From a bacterium (GTDB lineage: Bacteria > 4484-113 > JAFGCY01), in the NCBI GenBank assembly GCA_020440605.1, contig JAGRNT010000001.1:239711-303710 (forward strand): a stretch of DNA of 64,000 bases, given 5' to 3'. The notes below the pieces were generated by a model that was given only the letters and a program-made list of their open reading frames with translations, did not search any database and was not told the origin of the DNA. Of this stretch, positions 17,913 to 26,700 are shown one piece after another. Positions within the stretch are counted from its first letter, which is position 1. Every line of letters begins with the position of its first letter. A program made the translations under genes and the position numbers.

Positions 17913-18627
17913 GCAGGACTTCAACCGCAACCCCCAGAGTGAGGCCGAACGGCTGATCTTCGGCGTGTTCGGGCAGCTGGAGCAGGAGATCGACCCGCAG
18001 GTCACGCGCCTGCAGCTGGAGAACCGCCTGCGCCGCGGGCCTGAGCCCCGCCGCCACCCGGCGCACATGCGCCTCGGCTTCCGCCTGGCCGTGCTGCTGA
18101 TCGCGCTCGTGGCGATCGGCGCCTGGAGCAGCGGGCTGGAACTGCGGCCCTACGATGACGCCCAGCAGATCAACCTGCAGCTGCCGGCGGACTTCCAGCC
18201 GGTCAACTACCCGCATGTGCTGGGGATCCTCTCCAAGTACAGCACGGAGCTTGCCGATCACGGCGGGCACAGCCTCGTGGTGGACTACTACGAGAATGAG
18301 TACGGGCGCTACACCCTGCAGCTCGGGATCCTCGGGATCGACTACTCCGAGGCCAACAGCTGGTTCCGCAGTGTGATGGAGCGCGAGGAGTGGATGCAGG
18401 ACTGCTACTACAGCTTCGACCAGCCGCTGATCCCCTACCGCGTCAAGGTGCGCGACATGCTGGCCTACCGCTTCGGCGACCGCGAGGTGATCCAGCGCAA
18501 CGTGGTGCGCGCCTGGCAGGAGACGCAGTGGCTGGACAAGGGCGTGGTCAACCCGAGTGACATCACGCTGATCGGCCGCGAGAAGGACTACATGCGCAAG
18601 GCGTCAATGATCAGTGCGGGGCAGTAG
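17905..18627 (+). CDS. Single-pass membrane protein, probable anti-sigma factor
   Basis: A 240-residue protein with a cytoplasmic N-terminal part of about 52 residues, one membrane segment (GFRLAVLLIALVAIGAW) and a C-terminal domain outside the membrane. Its ATG lies inside the end of the sigma-factor gene (8-nt overlap), which implies coupled translation. That context and topology fit an anti-sigma factor holding the ECF sigma at the membrane. The N-terminal part lacks the HxxxCxxC motif of ZAS-type anti-sigmas, so the function rests on context. The outer domain (DYYENEYGRYTLQLGILG) resembles nothing I recognise. Confidence 0.65.
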   Translation: MSKQDFNRNPQSEAERLIFGVFGQLEQEIDPQVTRLQLENRLRRGPEPRRHPAHMRLGFRLAVLLIALVAIGAWSSGLELRPYDDAQQINLQLPADFQPVNYPHVLGILSKYSTELADHGGHSLVVDYYENEYGRYTLQLGILGIDYSEANSWFRSVMEREEWMQDCYYSFDQPLIPYRVKVRDMLAYRFGDREVIQRNVVRAWQETQWLDKGVVNPSDITLIGREKDYMRKASMISAGQ

Positions 18628-18778
18628 AAGAAGTGGGGGAAGTGGAAGAAGTAGAAGAAGTATAAGAAGTAGAAGAAGTGGAAGAAGTGGAAGAAGTGGA
18701 AGAAGTGGAAGAAGTGGAAGAAGTGGAAGAAGTGGGGGAAGTGGAAGAAGTGGGGGAAGTGGAAGAGGTAAGAGAAGT
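18628..18778. repeat. GGAAGAAGT nonamer array (left arm)
   Basis: About 150 bp of near-perfect GGAAGAAGT units with GGGGAAGT variants. The reverse complement occurs at 19303-19376 on the far side of the small gene 18873-19232, so that gene sits between inverted arrays. Confidence 0.85.
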
Positions 18779-18872
18779 GGGGCGTAGGCAGGAGATCTCC
18801 TCCTCAGCTGCTGAGTGAATCAGCCCACGGAGTCTGGTTCTCGGCATGTACCATCAAGCCGGAAATGGATCA

Positions 18873-19232
18873 CTATCCCGAATAGCGGTGATGAATGGTC
18901 CCGAGCATCCGGTCAACTTCCTCCAGCAACCCCTCGCAGTATTCAAGTTCCGCTGCATCGCCCAGCCTTAGCTCCCTGGCCATGACAAACAGGGTATCCA
19001 CTTCCCGGGCTGAACCAATTGCCATCGACAGGAAGTGTGCATAGTCCCTGTCAGTCCGTCGCCCATTACCTTCCGCAATATTGGCGGCAATGGAAACACA
19101 CGCACGCCGGATCTGGGATGTCAGGCCATATTGCTCGTCACGGGGAAATGAGCGGGTGTAATTGTAGGCACCAAGAGACAGCTTTATTGCCTTCTGCCAG
19201 ACCAGTAGGTTTCGATGGGACTCAATACGCAT
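18873..19232 (-). CDS. Four-helix-bundle protein of the S23 / 23S rRNA intervening-sequence family
   Basis: A 119-residue protein with all marks of the S23 family: NLLVWQKAIKLSL, YNYTRSFPRDEQYGLTSQIR, RACVSIAANIAEGNGR and a C-terminal helix ending ELEYCEGLLEEVDRM. These proteins form pentameric barrels and have a conserved basic surface; the cellular role outside rRNA intervening sequences and the Avd subunit of diversity-generating retroelements is unknown. AAGGAG lies 7 nt before the ATG and the leader is AT-rich with TATA-like boxes. It is not in an rRNA gene here and no reverse transcriptase is nearby. It is framed by inverted nonamer arrays. Confidence 0.88.
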   Translation of the reverse strand: MRIESHRNLLVWQKAIKLSLGAYNYTRSFPRDEQYGLTSQIRRACVSIAANIAEGNGRRTDRDYAHFLSMAIGSAREVDTLFVMARELRLGDAAELEYCEGLLEEVDRMLGTIHHRYSG

Positions 19233-19302
19233 AGATTACTCCTTATAACAAATGTATAGTATCATATAAAGCAATCAAAGGCAACATAAAACAATCACCT
19301 GG

Positions 19303-19376
19303 TTTCCACTTCTTCCACTTCTCCCACTTCTTCCACTTCTTCCACTTCTTCCACTTCCCCCACTTCCCCCACTTTT
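19303..19376. repeat. ACTTCTTCC nonamer array (right arm, inverted)
   Basis: The reverse complement of the array at 18628-18778. It ends about 20 bp before the -10 box of the Kdo transferase gene, so it may affect that promoter. Confidence 0.85.
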
Positions 19377-19398
19377 TCAGGCAGCATGCCGCCGCTAA

Positions 19399-19404
19399 TA
19401 TAAT
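19399..19404 (+). promoter_or_regulatory. -10 hexamer TATAAT, 6 nt before GTG (leaderless)
   Basis: TATAAT is followed by CTTCCA and the GTG at 19411. It fixes the start of the Kdo transferase gene. Confidence 0.6.
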
Positions 19405-19410
19405 CTTCCA

Positions 19411-20787
19411 GTGCTGTCCCTCTACAACCTGCTGGTGCGGATCCTCTGGCCGCTGCTCTACCTCTACCCGCCCTTCCGCGGGACGGTGCGCCAGCGGCTC
19501 GGGCATTTCGAGACGAAGGGCTACGACCCGAAGCTGCCCGGCCTGAACGTGCTCGTGAACGCCGTCAGCGCCGGCGAGGTGGTGGCGATCTCGTCGTTCA
19601 TCCGTGAGCTGCGCGAGGCGCTGGGGCAGTGCCAGGTGGTGCTGATGACCACCACGGACAGCGGCCAGGAGATGGCTCAGAAGAAGCTGAAGGGCGAGAT
19701 TGAGCTGCTCACCTACTTCCCATTGGTGGACCAGCCGCAGGCCGTCAAGCGCTACCTCGACAAGCTGCAGCCGGACCTCTACATCACCACCGAGGCCGAG
19801 CTCTGGCCCAATATCCAGGCGGCCTGCCGCGAGCGCGGGGTGCCCGTCTGCCTCGTGAACGGCCGGCTCTACCTGCACAACAAGCAGGGCCTGCGCAAGG
19901 CGATCCTGCAGCAGCTGATCGAGCTGTGCGACCTGATCGTGACGCAGGACAAGACGCACTGGCTGAACTACATCAAGTTCGCGATCCCGCCGGAGAAGCT
20001 CGTCTCCAGCGGTAACATCAAGTTTGACTTCGAGCTTGAGGAATGGGGCGAGAGCCGCATGACTCAGGAGCGGCGCGCGATCGGGCTGGGGGATGAGCCG
20101 GTGATAACCGCCGGGAGCACGCACCAGGGTGAGGAGGAGCTGGCGCTGGACTGCCTGGCCCAGGCCCGGCTGGACCTGCCGCGCACGCGGCTGATCCTCG
20201 CGCCCCGGCATGTGGAGCGCGTGGATGAGGTGATGAAGCTGATCGAGCGCCACAAGCTGAAGGCCTTGCGGCTCAGTGCCGTGCAGAAGCCGGGCAAGGC
20301 GAAGAAGGGCAAGTCCGGCGGTGCTGGCGGCGGACAGCGTGACTGGGACGTGCTGGTGGTGGATAAATACGGCGTGCTGGTGGACATGTACCGTTTCGCG
20401 GATGCCGTGCTGATGGGTGGCAGCTACAACCGCAAGGTGGGCGGGCACAACATCCTCGAGGCCACGGTGCTCGGCAAGCCGGTGGTGGTCGGGCCCAGCA
20501 CCTTCGGGATCACCTCGCAGATGGAGATGCTGCGCCGCGACAATGCGGTGATCGAGGCTGACGCGGAGCATGCCGGGGCCCGGCTGGCGGCGCTCCTGAA
20601 TGACGTGGACGGGCGGATCAACATCGGCCGGCGCGCGCAGGAGGTCACCATGCGCAACCGCGGGGCCTCGCAGCGCGCGGTGGATGCGGTGCTGGACTGC
20701 TACCGGCGTGTGACGGGGGATACGGCGCTGGAAGGGCGGCGCGGGGTGGCCTGGCGGGAACTGCGGGGCGGCGGAAGCGGTCAGTAG
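19411..20787 (+). CDS. kdtA/waaA: 3-deoxy-D-manno-octulosonic acid (Kdo) transferase
   Basis: A 458-residue GT30 glycosyltransferase that moves Kdo from CMP-Kdo to the lipid A precursor at the inner membrane. Visible family motifs are NAVSAGEVVAI with the catalytic glutamate, TTTDSGQEMAQ, TEAELWPN, VNGRL, SSGNIKFD, GSTHQGEEELA and ILAPRHVERVDEV, then MGGSYNRKVGGHNILE near the nucleotide site. A short hydrophobic N terminus (ILWPLLYLY) fits membrane association. A lysine/glycine-rich insert (KAKKGKSGGAGGGQ) near residue 300 is unusual. The GTG start has TATAAT 6 nt upstream. Its presence shows an LPS-bearing outer membrane. Confidence 0.93.
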   Translation: MLSLYNLLVRILWPLLYLYPPFRGTVRQRLGHFETKGYDPKLPGLNVLVNAVSAGEVVAISSFIRELREALGQCQVVLMTTTDSGQEMAQKKLKGEIELLTYFPLVDQPQAVKRYLDKLQPDLYITTEAELWPNIQAACRERGVPVCLVNGRLYLHNKQGLRKAILQQLIELCDLIVTQDKTHWLNYIKFAIPPEKLVSSGNIKFDFELEEWGESRMTQERRAIGLGDEPVITAGSTHQGEEELALDCLAQARLDLPRTRLILAPRHVERVDEVMKLIERHKLKALRLSAVQKPGKAKKGKSGGAGGGQRDWDVLVVDKYGVLVDMYRFADAVLMGGSYNRKVGGHNILEATVLGKPVVVGPSTFGITSQMEMLRRDNAVIEADAEHAGARLAALLNDVDGRINIGRRAQEVTMRNRGASQRAVDAVLDCYRRVTGDTALEGRRGVAWRELRGGGSGQ

Positions 20788-20882
20788 AGACGGGCCGCGC
20801 CCCTGCGGGTATATAATCTATGGTGGCGGACAGCCCTGCCGGCCGCGTGCCGGCTCGCAAATCTGAATACCAAGGAAGCCGT

Positions 20883-22583
20883 ATGAAGAGCATCAAGCTG
20901 CTGGCCAGCCTGCTGGCCCTGACGACCCTCGCCCTGCTGGGTGCCTGCGGAGGATCCGCGGAACTGGCGGCGGACGGCCCGGCCGGGTTCAGCGCGGACG
21001 TGGACCGCGGGAACAGCATCGCCGCCGCGGACTTCAGCCTCGAGCTCAGGCCGCTGGACGGCCCGGACGGGCAGTATGGCTTCGAGATCCTGGCCACGGG
21101 CCTCGCGGATGCCAAGGCGATCTACGGCACGGTGCAGTATGACCGCAGCCGCTACAGCTTCAGCTCCGCCGAAGCGAGTGAGAGTTCTGACGAGCGGCTG
21201 TTCCTGGCCGCCCCGCTGGCTGATGGGCTCGAGTTCGGAATGGTGCTGGCGAACTTCGACCAGCGCAGCGGCCTGAGCGGCAGCCAGAGCATCGCGCGCC
21301 TGAGCTTCCGGGACGGCGCGGAAGAGCCGCAGCGCAGCGTGGCCAAGGCCCCGACGGGTGCTGCCAACGCCTTCACGCTGAGCGGCAGCGTCAATGAGAA
21401 CACCGGCCAGCCTGAGCTGAGCTGGAGCGAGATCAACTCCGGCGACGGTGACAACAACGGGCTGGTGACACTCTCCGACCTGACCCCGCTCGGGATCTCG
21501 CTCAACGCGACGGGCGTGGCTCCCGGCAGCCAGGCTGACAAGGCGGACTATGACCGCAATGGCAGCGTGACGATCTCCGACCTGACCCCGCTCGGGATCA
21601 ACCTCGGCACGGACCTGGCGGGCTATGCGATCTTCAGCGGCTCGAGCGAGGGCAGCCTCACGGAGCTGGAGCGCGTCAACCGCGCCGATGAATTCCCGAG
21701 CCCCAAGACCACCGACGGCGTGCTGACCTGGAACTGGACCGGCACTCCGCTGGCGGAGGACACCTTCTTCGCGGTGCAGTACTTTGACAACGCCGGCGCG
21801 CTGGGCAGCCGCAGCACCAACGTGCTGTTCCTGCAGGCCGTGACGGCCGCACCGCTCCTGAGCAACGTCAGCATCAGCCTGCCGGCCACGCCGGTGCTTG
21901 AGGTGGACGGCGGACGCTCGATCGTCTACATCACCGAAGCCAGCGTGGACGGGATCGCCGGCAACAATGAGGAATTCGCGCCCGAGATGCTCGGGCTGAC
22001 GGCCACCGCCGAGAGCGATGCCGACCCGGGCAATCCCTTCGACGCCACAGAGTCGCTGATCTGGACCGTGCCCGTCGGTGCCAACAGCGCCGTGGTCGCT
22101 GACAGCGAGGGCACGAAGGGCCAAATGGGCTTCCGCAACCGCGGGCTGGTGACGGTGCGTGCGCATGCCCCGGGCAACAACCTGGAATTCGATGAGGTGA
22201 GCTTCCTGCTGCTGAGCATCGAGGAGCTGGACATCGCACTGGGCGGCGGCGGCACCGGGCCGGTCGGGATCAACTCCGGCGAGCCGGTGGGCTTCGTTGC
22301 CAACGGCAGCTTCCAGCTGGAGCTGCGCGACGGCGGCGGCAACGTCACCGAGACGATCACGCGCATGCTGGACATCACTCCCTGGGTGGCCTGGGCGGTG
22401 ATTCCGGACGGTGGCAACACCGGCAGCGCGAGCTTCGACAGCGGCAGTGCCACGCTGATCTCCGACGACCTGCAGAGCGGTGACAGCGTCACCGTGGTGG
22501 CGGAGTTCAGCCCCGGCGAGAGCCTGACGATCTACGACCTGACGAAGCGCGTCAGCAACCTCGTGGACGTGATTGTCAACTAG
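20883..22583 (+). CDS. Lipoprotein with cohesin-like domain and dockerin-type calcium loops
   Basis: A 566-residue lipoprotein (signal ending LALLGAC, cysteine at about residue 21). Residues about 55-140 (YGFEILATGLADAKAIYGTV ... GSQSIARLSFRDG) have the strand pattern of cohesin domains. Two dockerin loops follow, DGDNNGLVTLSD and DYDRNGSVTISD, each followed by LTPLG. The rest is beta-rich and unassigned. AAGGA lies just upstream of the ATG, and TATAAT at 20812-20817 gives a leader of about 60 nt. A rho-independent terminator lies at 22619-22645. A cohesin-like and a dockerin-like part in one chain suggests an intramolecular or polymerising surface protein rather than a cellulosome; that is inference. 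Confidence 0.75.
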   Translation: MKSIKLLASLLALTTLALLGACGGSAELAADGPAGFSADVDRGNSIAAADFSLELRPLDGPDGQYGFEILATGLADAKAIYGTVQYDRSRYSFSSAEASESSDERLFLAAPLADGLEFGMVLANFDQRSGLSGSQSIARLSFRDGAEEPQRSVAKAPTGAANAFTLSGSVNENTGQPELSWSEINSGDGDNNGLVTLSDLTPLGISLNATGVAPGSQADKADYDRNGSVTISDLTPLGINLGTDLAGYAIFSGSSEGSLTELERVNRADEFPSPKTTDGVLTWNWTGTPLAEDTFFAVQYFDNAGALGSRSTNVLFLQAVTAAPLLSNVSISLPATPVLEVDGGRSIVYITEASVDGIAGNNEEFAPEMLGLTATAESDADPGNPFDATESLIWTVPVGANSAVVADSEGTKGQMGFRNRGLVTVRAHAPGNNLEFDEVSFLLLSIEELDIALGGGGTGPVGINSGEPVGFVANGSFQLELRDGGGNVTETITRMLDITPWVAWAVIPDGGNTGSASFDSGSATLISDDLQSGDSVTVVAEFSPGESLTIYDLTKRVSNLVDVIVN

Positions 22584-22618
22584 GAGGTCCGGCGCGAGCC
22601 GGGCAGTGATTGAATGAC

Positions 22619-22645
22619 AAAAGCCCCGCTCCGGCGGGGCTTTTC
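22619..22645 (+). terminator. Rho-independent terminator
   Basis: AAGCCCCGC and GCGGGGCTT form a 9-bp stem with a TCCG loop followed by T residues, 36 bp after the lipoprotein stop codon. A second copy of the core stem without a good T run is at 22804-22821, and a decayed copy at 23504-23528. Confidence 0.85.
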
Positions 22646-22666
22646 AGCAGTGAGAGTTCAGTGGGC

Positions 22667-22800
22667 AGTGGTCAGGACCTGTTGGCAGAATGAGAATCAG
22701 AATCAGCAGAAGACTGTAGTCTGAGCATCGGTCCCGTGCCTGCTTCTCATTCTGATTCTGTTTCTTCCACTGACCACTGATGTCTGACATCTGACCACTA
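22667..22800. repeat. Inverted repeat flanking hicBA, left copy
   Basis: About 134 bp made of TCAGTGG-type and GAATCA-type units. Its reverse complement, with roughly nine of ten bases kept by eye, is at 23558-23685. Shared segments include GTGGTCAGGACCTGTTGGCA and CTGTTTCTTCCACTGACCAC. The two copies bracket the hicBA genes. Confidence 0.8.
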
Positions 22801-22997
22801 CCCGCCCCGCTCCGGCGGGGCTGTTGTCAGGCACTTCAGAGTGGTGATGAGCAATGAGTCTAACCCTCTCGAGATGGCTCAATGCCATGCAGGATCATTG
22901 CACACTCTGCATTGCTTTTTACCCGCCACACTCAGCCGGTAAGCCGTCGCTAACGAGCTGGAAGTCTTCGAGTTCAATGTTAAGGCAGCAGCGCGGT

Positions 22998-23003
22998 TAT
23001 ACT
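22998..23003 (+). promoter_or_regulatory. -10 hexamer TATACT, 6 nt before ATG (leaderless)
   Basis: TATACT is followed by TTCAGC and the ATG at 23010. It decides the hicB start against the ATG at 22854. Confidence 0.55.
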
Positions 23004-23009
23004 TTCAGC

Positions 23010-23276
23010 ATGGATCCGACTCCATTATCAGAAACAACCGTGGCATTGCAGGTCGAGCTGCTGCCTGAGGGCTACTATCTCGTTACCAGCACGGATGTCC
23101 CCGGTCTGGTGGCCCAGGGCCAGACCCTCAGCCAGGCCGTGGAAACCGCCCAGGGGCTGATCCGGAAACTCGCGGAATCCTGCCTGGAACACGGCGACCC
23201 GCTGCCACCGGCCCTGCAGGCATTGGCTGACACCTCACAGCCGATCCAGCTGCGCGTGCCAGTCAGTCTGCCGTAA
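23010..23276 (+). CDS. hicB: HicB-family antitoxin
   Basis: An 88-residue protein with the HicB partial RNase H fold: GYYLVTSTDVPGLVAQGQTL followed by SQAVETAQGLIRKLAE. HicB binds and neutralises HicA. This copy stops after the core and lacks the C-terminal DNA-binding extension of longer HicB proteins, so autoregulation may be absent or use another partner. The stop codon TAA shares its last A with the ATG of hicA (1-nt overlap). Start chosen by the TATACT box 6 nt upstream. Confidence 0.85.
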   Translation: MDPTPLSETTVALQVELLPEGYYLVTSTDVPGLVAQGQTLSQAVETAQGLIRKLAESCLEHGDPLPPALQALADTSQPIQLRVPVSLP

Positions 23277-23497
23277 TGGGCCGACTGGCTGGATTCAGCT
23301 ATCGTGAGCTGACCCGTCGCCTGCGCAGACTCGGGTTTCTCTTTGACAGGCAGGGCCCTGGCAGTCATGAAATCTGGCGCAGGTCGGACGGTACAAAGGT
23401 AAGCACTCCACGCCACAGTGGCGACCTTCCGGAAGGAACCGTCCGGGCAATCCTCCGTGCGGCGGGAAATGAGGTGGAGGACTTTCTCAGCGCGTAG
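23276..23497 (+). CDS. hicA: HicA-family mRNA interferase toxin
   Basis: A 73-residue toxin of the double-stranded RNA-binding fold that cleaves mRNA. It has the family pattern SYRELTRRLRRLGFLFDRQG, then GSHEIWRR with the catalytic histidine, TKVSTPRHSGDLPEGTVRAI and a C-terminal helix. Length is standard. It overlaps hicB by one base in the order hicB-hicA, the reverse of the most common hicA-hicB order. The locus is bracketed by inverted repeats of about 130 bp and may have moved as a unit. Confidence 0.88.
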   Translation: MGRLAGFSYRELTRRLRRLGFLFDRQGPGSHEIWRRSDGTKVSTPRHSGDLPEGTVRAILRAAGNEVEDFLSA

Positions 23498-23557
23498 TAT
23501 TGCAGAGCCCCACTCCGGCAGAGCTTTTCAGTAGTGCGAGTTCAGTGGTCTGAAGTC

Positions 23558-23685
23558 AGTGGTCAGATGTCAGACATCAGTGGTCAGTGGAAGAAACAGA
23601 ATCAGAATGAGAATCAGGAACAGGACCGATGTTCAGACTACAGCCTTCAGCTGATTCTGATTCTGCCAACAGGTCCTGACCACTG
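23558..23685. repeat. Inverted repeat flanking hicBA, right copy
   Basis: Reverse-complement copy of 22667-22800. It is also preceded (23504-23550) by a direct, decayed copy of the terminator-plus-repeat segment at 22622-22672, so the duplication is composite. Confidence 0.8.
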
Positions 23686-23703
23686 AATAAAGACCACTGA
23701 CCA

Positions 23704-26700
23704 CTATCCCCCGCGCCACAGATGCAGGATCGTGTCCGCCACGTAGTCCTCGCCCGCCGGTGGTTCCTGCGCGGTGGCCACGAAGATGTGCAGGATGCCC
23801 GCCGCGTCGTACATGGCAACGCAGGGTTCGCGGTCCGAGGGCAGCATCCACAGTGGTTCCGTGAGGATCTCCAGTTCGAAGCCGGTGCCGCTGTCAATCC
23901 AGGCCCTGACACCTACGCTGTGGGGCTGGGTGGAACTGGACGGTACATTCACGCGCAGCAGCTCGGCGATTGCCAGATCGCCGGTTGCACTCCGCACGAG
24001 GTCCAGCTCCGGCGCGGTATGGCGGAAGGTGCCTGTATCCTGGAAGGACAGGTCTCGGTTCTCCAGCACGCTCAGGTTCCACTGCGCCCCGTCCCAGTGC
24101 GCCGTCTTCAGCTGCCCACGCGGCTGCAGCGGGTCGCTGTCAAGATCGTAGTAGGCCAGCAATGGGTTGCCGTCACCGTCAGGCAGCATCCGCACACGCT
24201 TGCCGACATCGCTGTCGCCGGGGTTGGCCCCGCTGTCAACATCCTCCACCAGGGGTCCGCTGCCCAGGTCGCGCCAGAAGTGCAGCGTGCCGTCAATCGG
24301 TGTGAGCCGGTTGTCAGTGGTGGCCGTTCCGCGCTGGAAGCAGACCCAGGGATCGAGCCCGTCCAGTGGGTTGTAGGCCAGGTCGAGATCGCGGCCATAC
24401 TGCTTGAGCGGAGTCTCGAGCACCTGCGGGGGCAGGAAGCTGCCGGTGTCGGTATGCGTGTACCAGTAGTAGCCGCTGACCTGCGGCAGGGTGCCGCTGT
24501 CAAACTCCGTGAAGGCCAGGCCATGTTCCGTGCCGACGGCCAGCGCCAGCTGCGGATTGGCCAGCGGGTTGCTGCCACTGACGGGAATCTCGCTGAAGCT
24601 GTCGCTGCCAGTGCGCATGAGCAGGCTGAGCTGCGGCGGGAAGTTGCTGGCACGGCCGATCAGCAGGTCGCCGTCCCAGCCGAGGTCAAAGGCACTGGAG
24701 GGCCAGCCTGCAAGACCGGCTGATTCATGCTGCCAGTTGCCGGTGTCTCCGAACAGGTGCGTGAGCTGCACCGTAGCCTCGTCGTTGTAGACGACATGCA
24801 GAGTGCCGGAGGGATCGGCGATGCCGCGCATGTAGAAGATCTCACCCGCGGGCAGATCGCTGCCGAGCAGCAGCTCCTCATTGAGCCAGGGCGGGGTGGC
24901 GCTGAGCCAGTTGAGGTTGTGCTCCAGGTCCGGGTTGTCATCCCACCAGCCGTCATAGGCCCTGACGATGAACCAGTAGCGCGTGCCGTTGTCAAGCTCG
25001 TCCAGCACATACTCATGCGTGGTGCTGCCCATGTCCTGGATGTCAGTGATGACGCTCGTTGCCAGGCTGTCGGGGTCCGGCGGGAAGACGGAACCGTAGT
25101 AGACGGCGTAGTGCACCGGCTCGCCATGCTCATCCACGGCCCGATCCCAGCTGAGCGTGACCTGCCCGTCGCCGACCGTCAGTTCGCGCAGGCCCTCAGT
25201 GCCCTGCCAGACGGGGGGCAGGTCCATTGCAGCTTCCCTGAGGAAACTCAGGCTCGCACCATGCGCCGCCGCCAGTCCCTGCACATCAAGCACGGGCTGG
25301 CTGTTGACATTGCCGGCCAGCGGAACCGACTGGCGCAGACGCCCCGCGAAATCACGCACCTGCAGTTCGGCAGTATTGCGGATGAAGATCCTGTCAGCCG
25401 ATGCGGAGATCGTTTCAACCTGTACGGCCTCATCCCAGAGGATAGACCAGTCGTTCAGCGACACGGCCCGCAGCCTGCCCGTGCCGGCATCAGCTTCGCC
25501 GAGCAGCAGCATCGGCGGGTCCGTCCATTGCACCGCAGCCATGCAGGTTGAGGAGCTGCCATCCGCCACATCGCTCGTGTGTATTTCTGACAGATCGGAT
25601 GCACTGCGCAGCGTGAAGTTGCCATCCGGCAGCGCCACAGCCAGTGCATCAATCTGGCTGAGATGGACCAGGCTGCTGCCCGCCTGCGGCAGTGGCAAGC
25701 CGGCGCTCTGCACATCCTCGAAGAAGGGCTGGCTGAAGCGCCGCAGCTTGCCATCCTCGCAAAGCTGGTACACCACGTTGCCATCGCTGCAGAGGGAAAG
25801 GGAAGCGGAACCGGTGGCCGTGGCCAGCAGCTCCTGGCCCCCGAAGAAGTTGCGCAGCAGCACGGCGCCGTCAGGCCTGCCGATGAAGGCCAGCGTGCCC
25901 AGCAGCAGTTGCTCGCCGGAGCTGGCCAGCCCCTCCGCTTCCGGAAGCGAGGGAACCTGCACCCTGTAGAGCTGCGTCCCGTCCGTAGCCAGCAGCAGCC
26001 TGCCGCTGTCAGTGCGGGACAGCATTCCGGCAAAGGGGCCGTCGCCATAGTCACCATAGATCGCGTCAAGCGCAGCACCCCCGTCAAAGCTGAACAGGTG
26101 CAGGCCGGCCGCTCCCCGGTGGAACAGCTGCCCGAAATGGTTGACAACCGGCTCATTGCGGATCGCGACAGCCGCAGGGTTCCCGGCCAGCGTGGCATCC
26201 ACCTGCAGCGGCTCCTTCAGACCGACGGCCTGGATTGCACCGGTCCGCTGCATCCCGGCGGAAACACCATCCCAGATCTCCGCGGCATCGGGCACGAGTG
26301 TGGGCATCAGCTCGAAGATCTCCAGGGTGTTGCCTGCCAGGCCGGATTCATCAGTGGCCGTCAGCCTGATGCTGTAGCTGACACCCGGCAGCAGGTCCTC
26401 CAGCAGGTACGTATAGGGTCCCGCCCCTGCCGTCAGTTCCGTAGGCAGGTTGAAGCAGTCCTGATGCGGCGGGTCCGGTTCACTGCCTGTACTCTTGTAG
26501 CAGAGCTGGTAGGTCACTGCACTGCCTTCCGGATCCAGGGCCTGCGGGATCTCCAGCAGGATGCCCGTGACCTGCATGCTGCCGCTGAAACTCCCCTGCC
26601 ACTCGGGGGCCAGGTTGACAGGTCCCAGATCCAGGCTGACAACATTGCTGAACGGACCGTAGCTGAATTCATCCTCAAAGGCCCGCACCGCAAGGCTGAG

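Noticed and set aside
18873..19232. Diversity-generating retroelement with an Avd-like gene
   Set aside because: No reverse transcriptase, template repeat or variable repeat is present nearby; only the S23-type gene itself.
18628..19376. Possible CRISPR array
   Set aside because: The units are contiguous 9-mers with no unique spacers and no cas genes.
22854..23010. Earlier ATG for hicB at 22854
   Set aside because: The added residues match no HicB sequence, and the TATACT box lies between that ATG and the chosen start.
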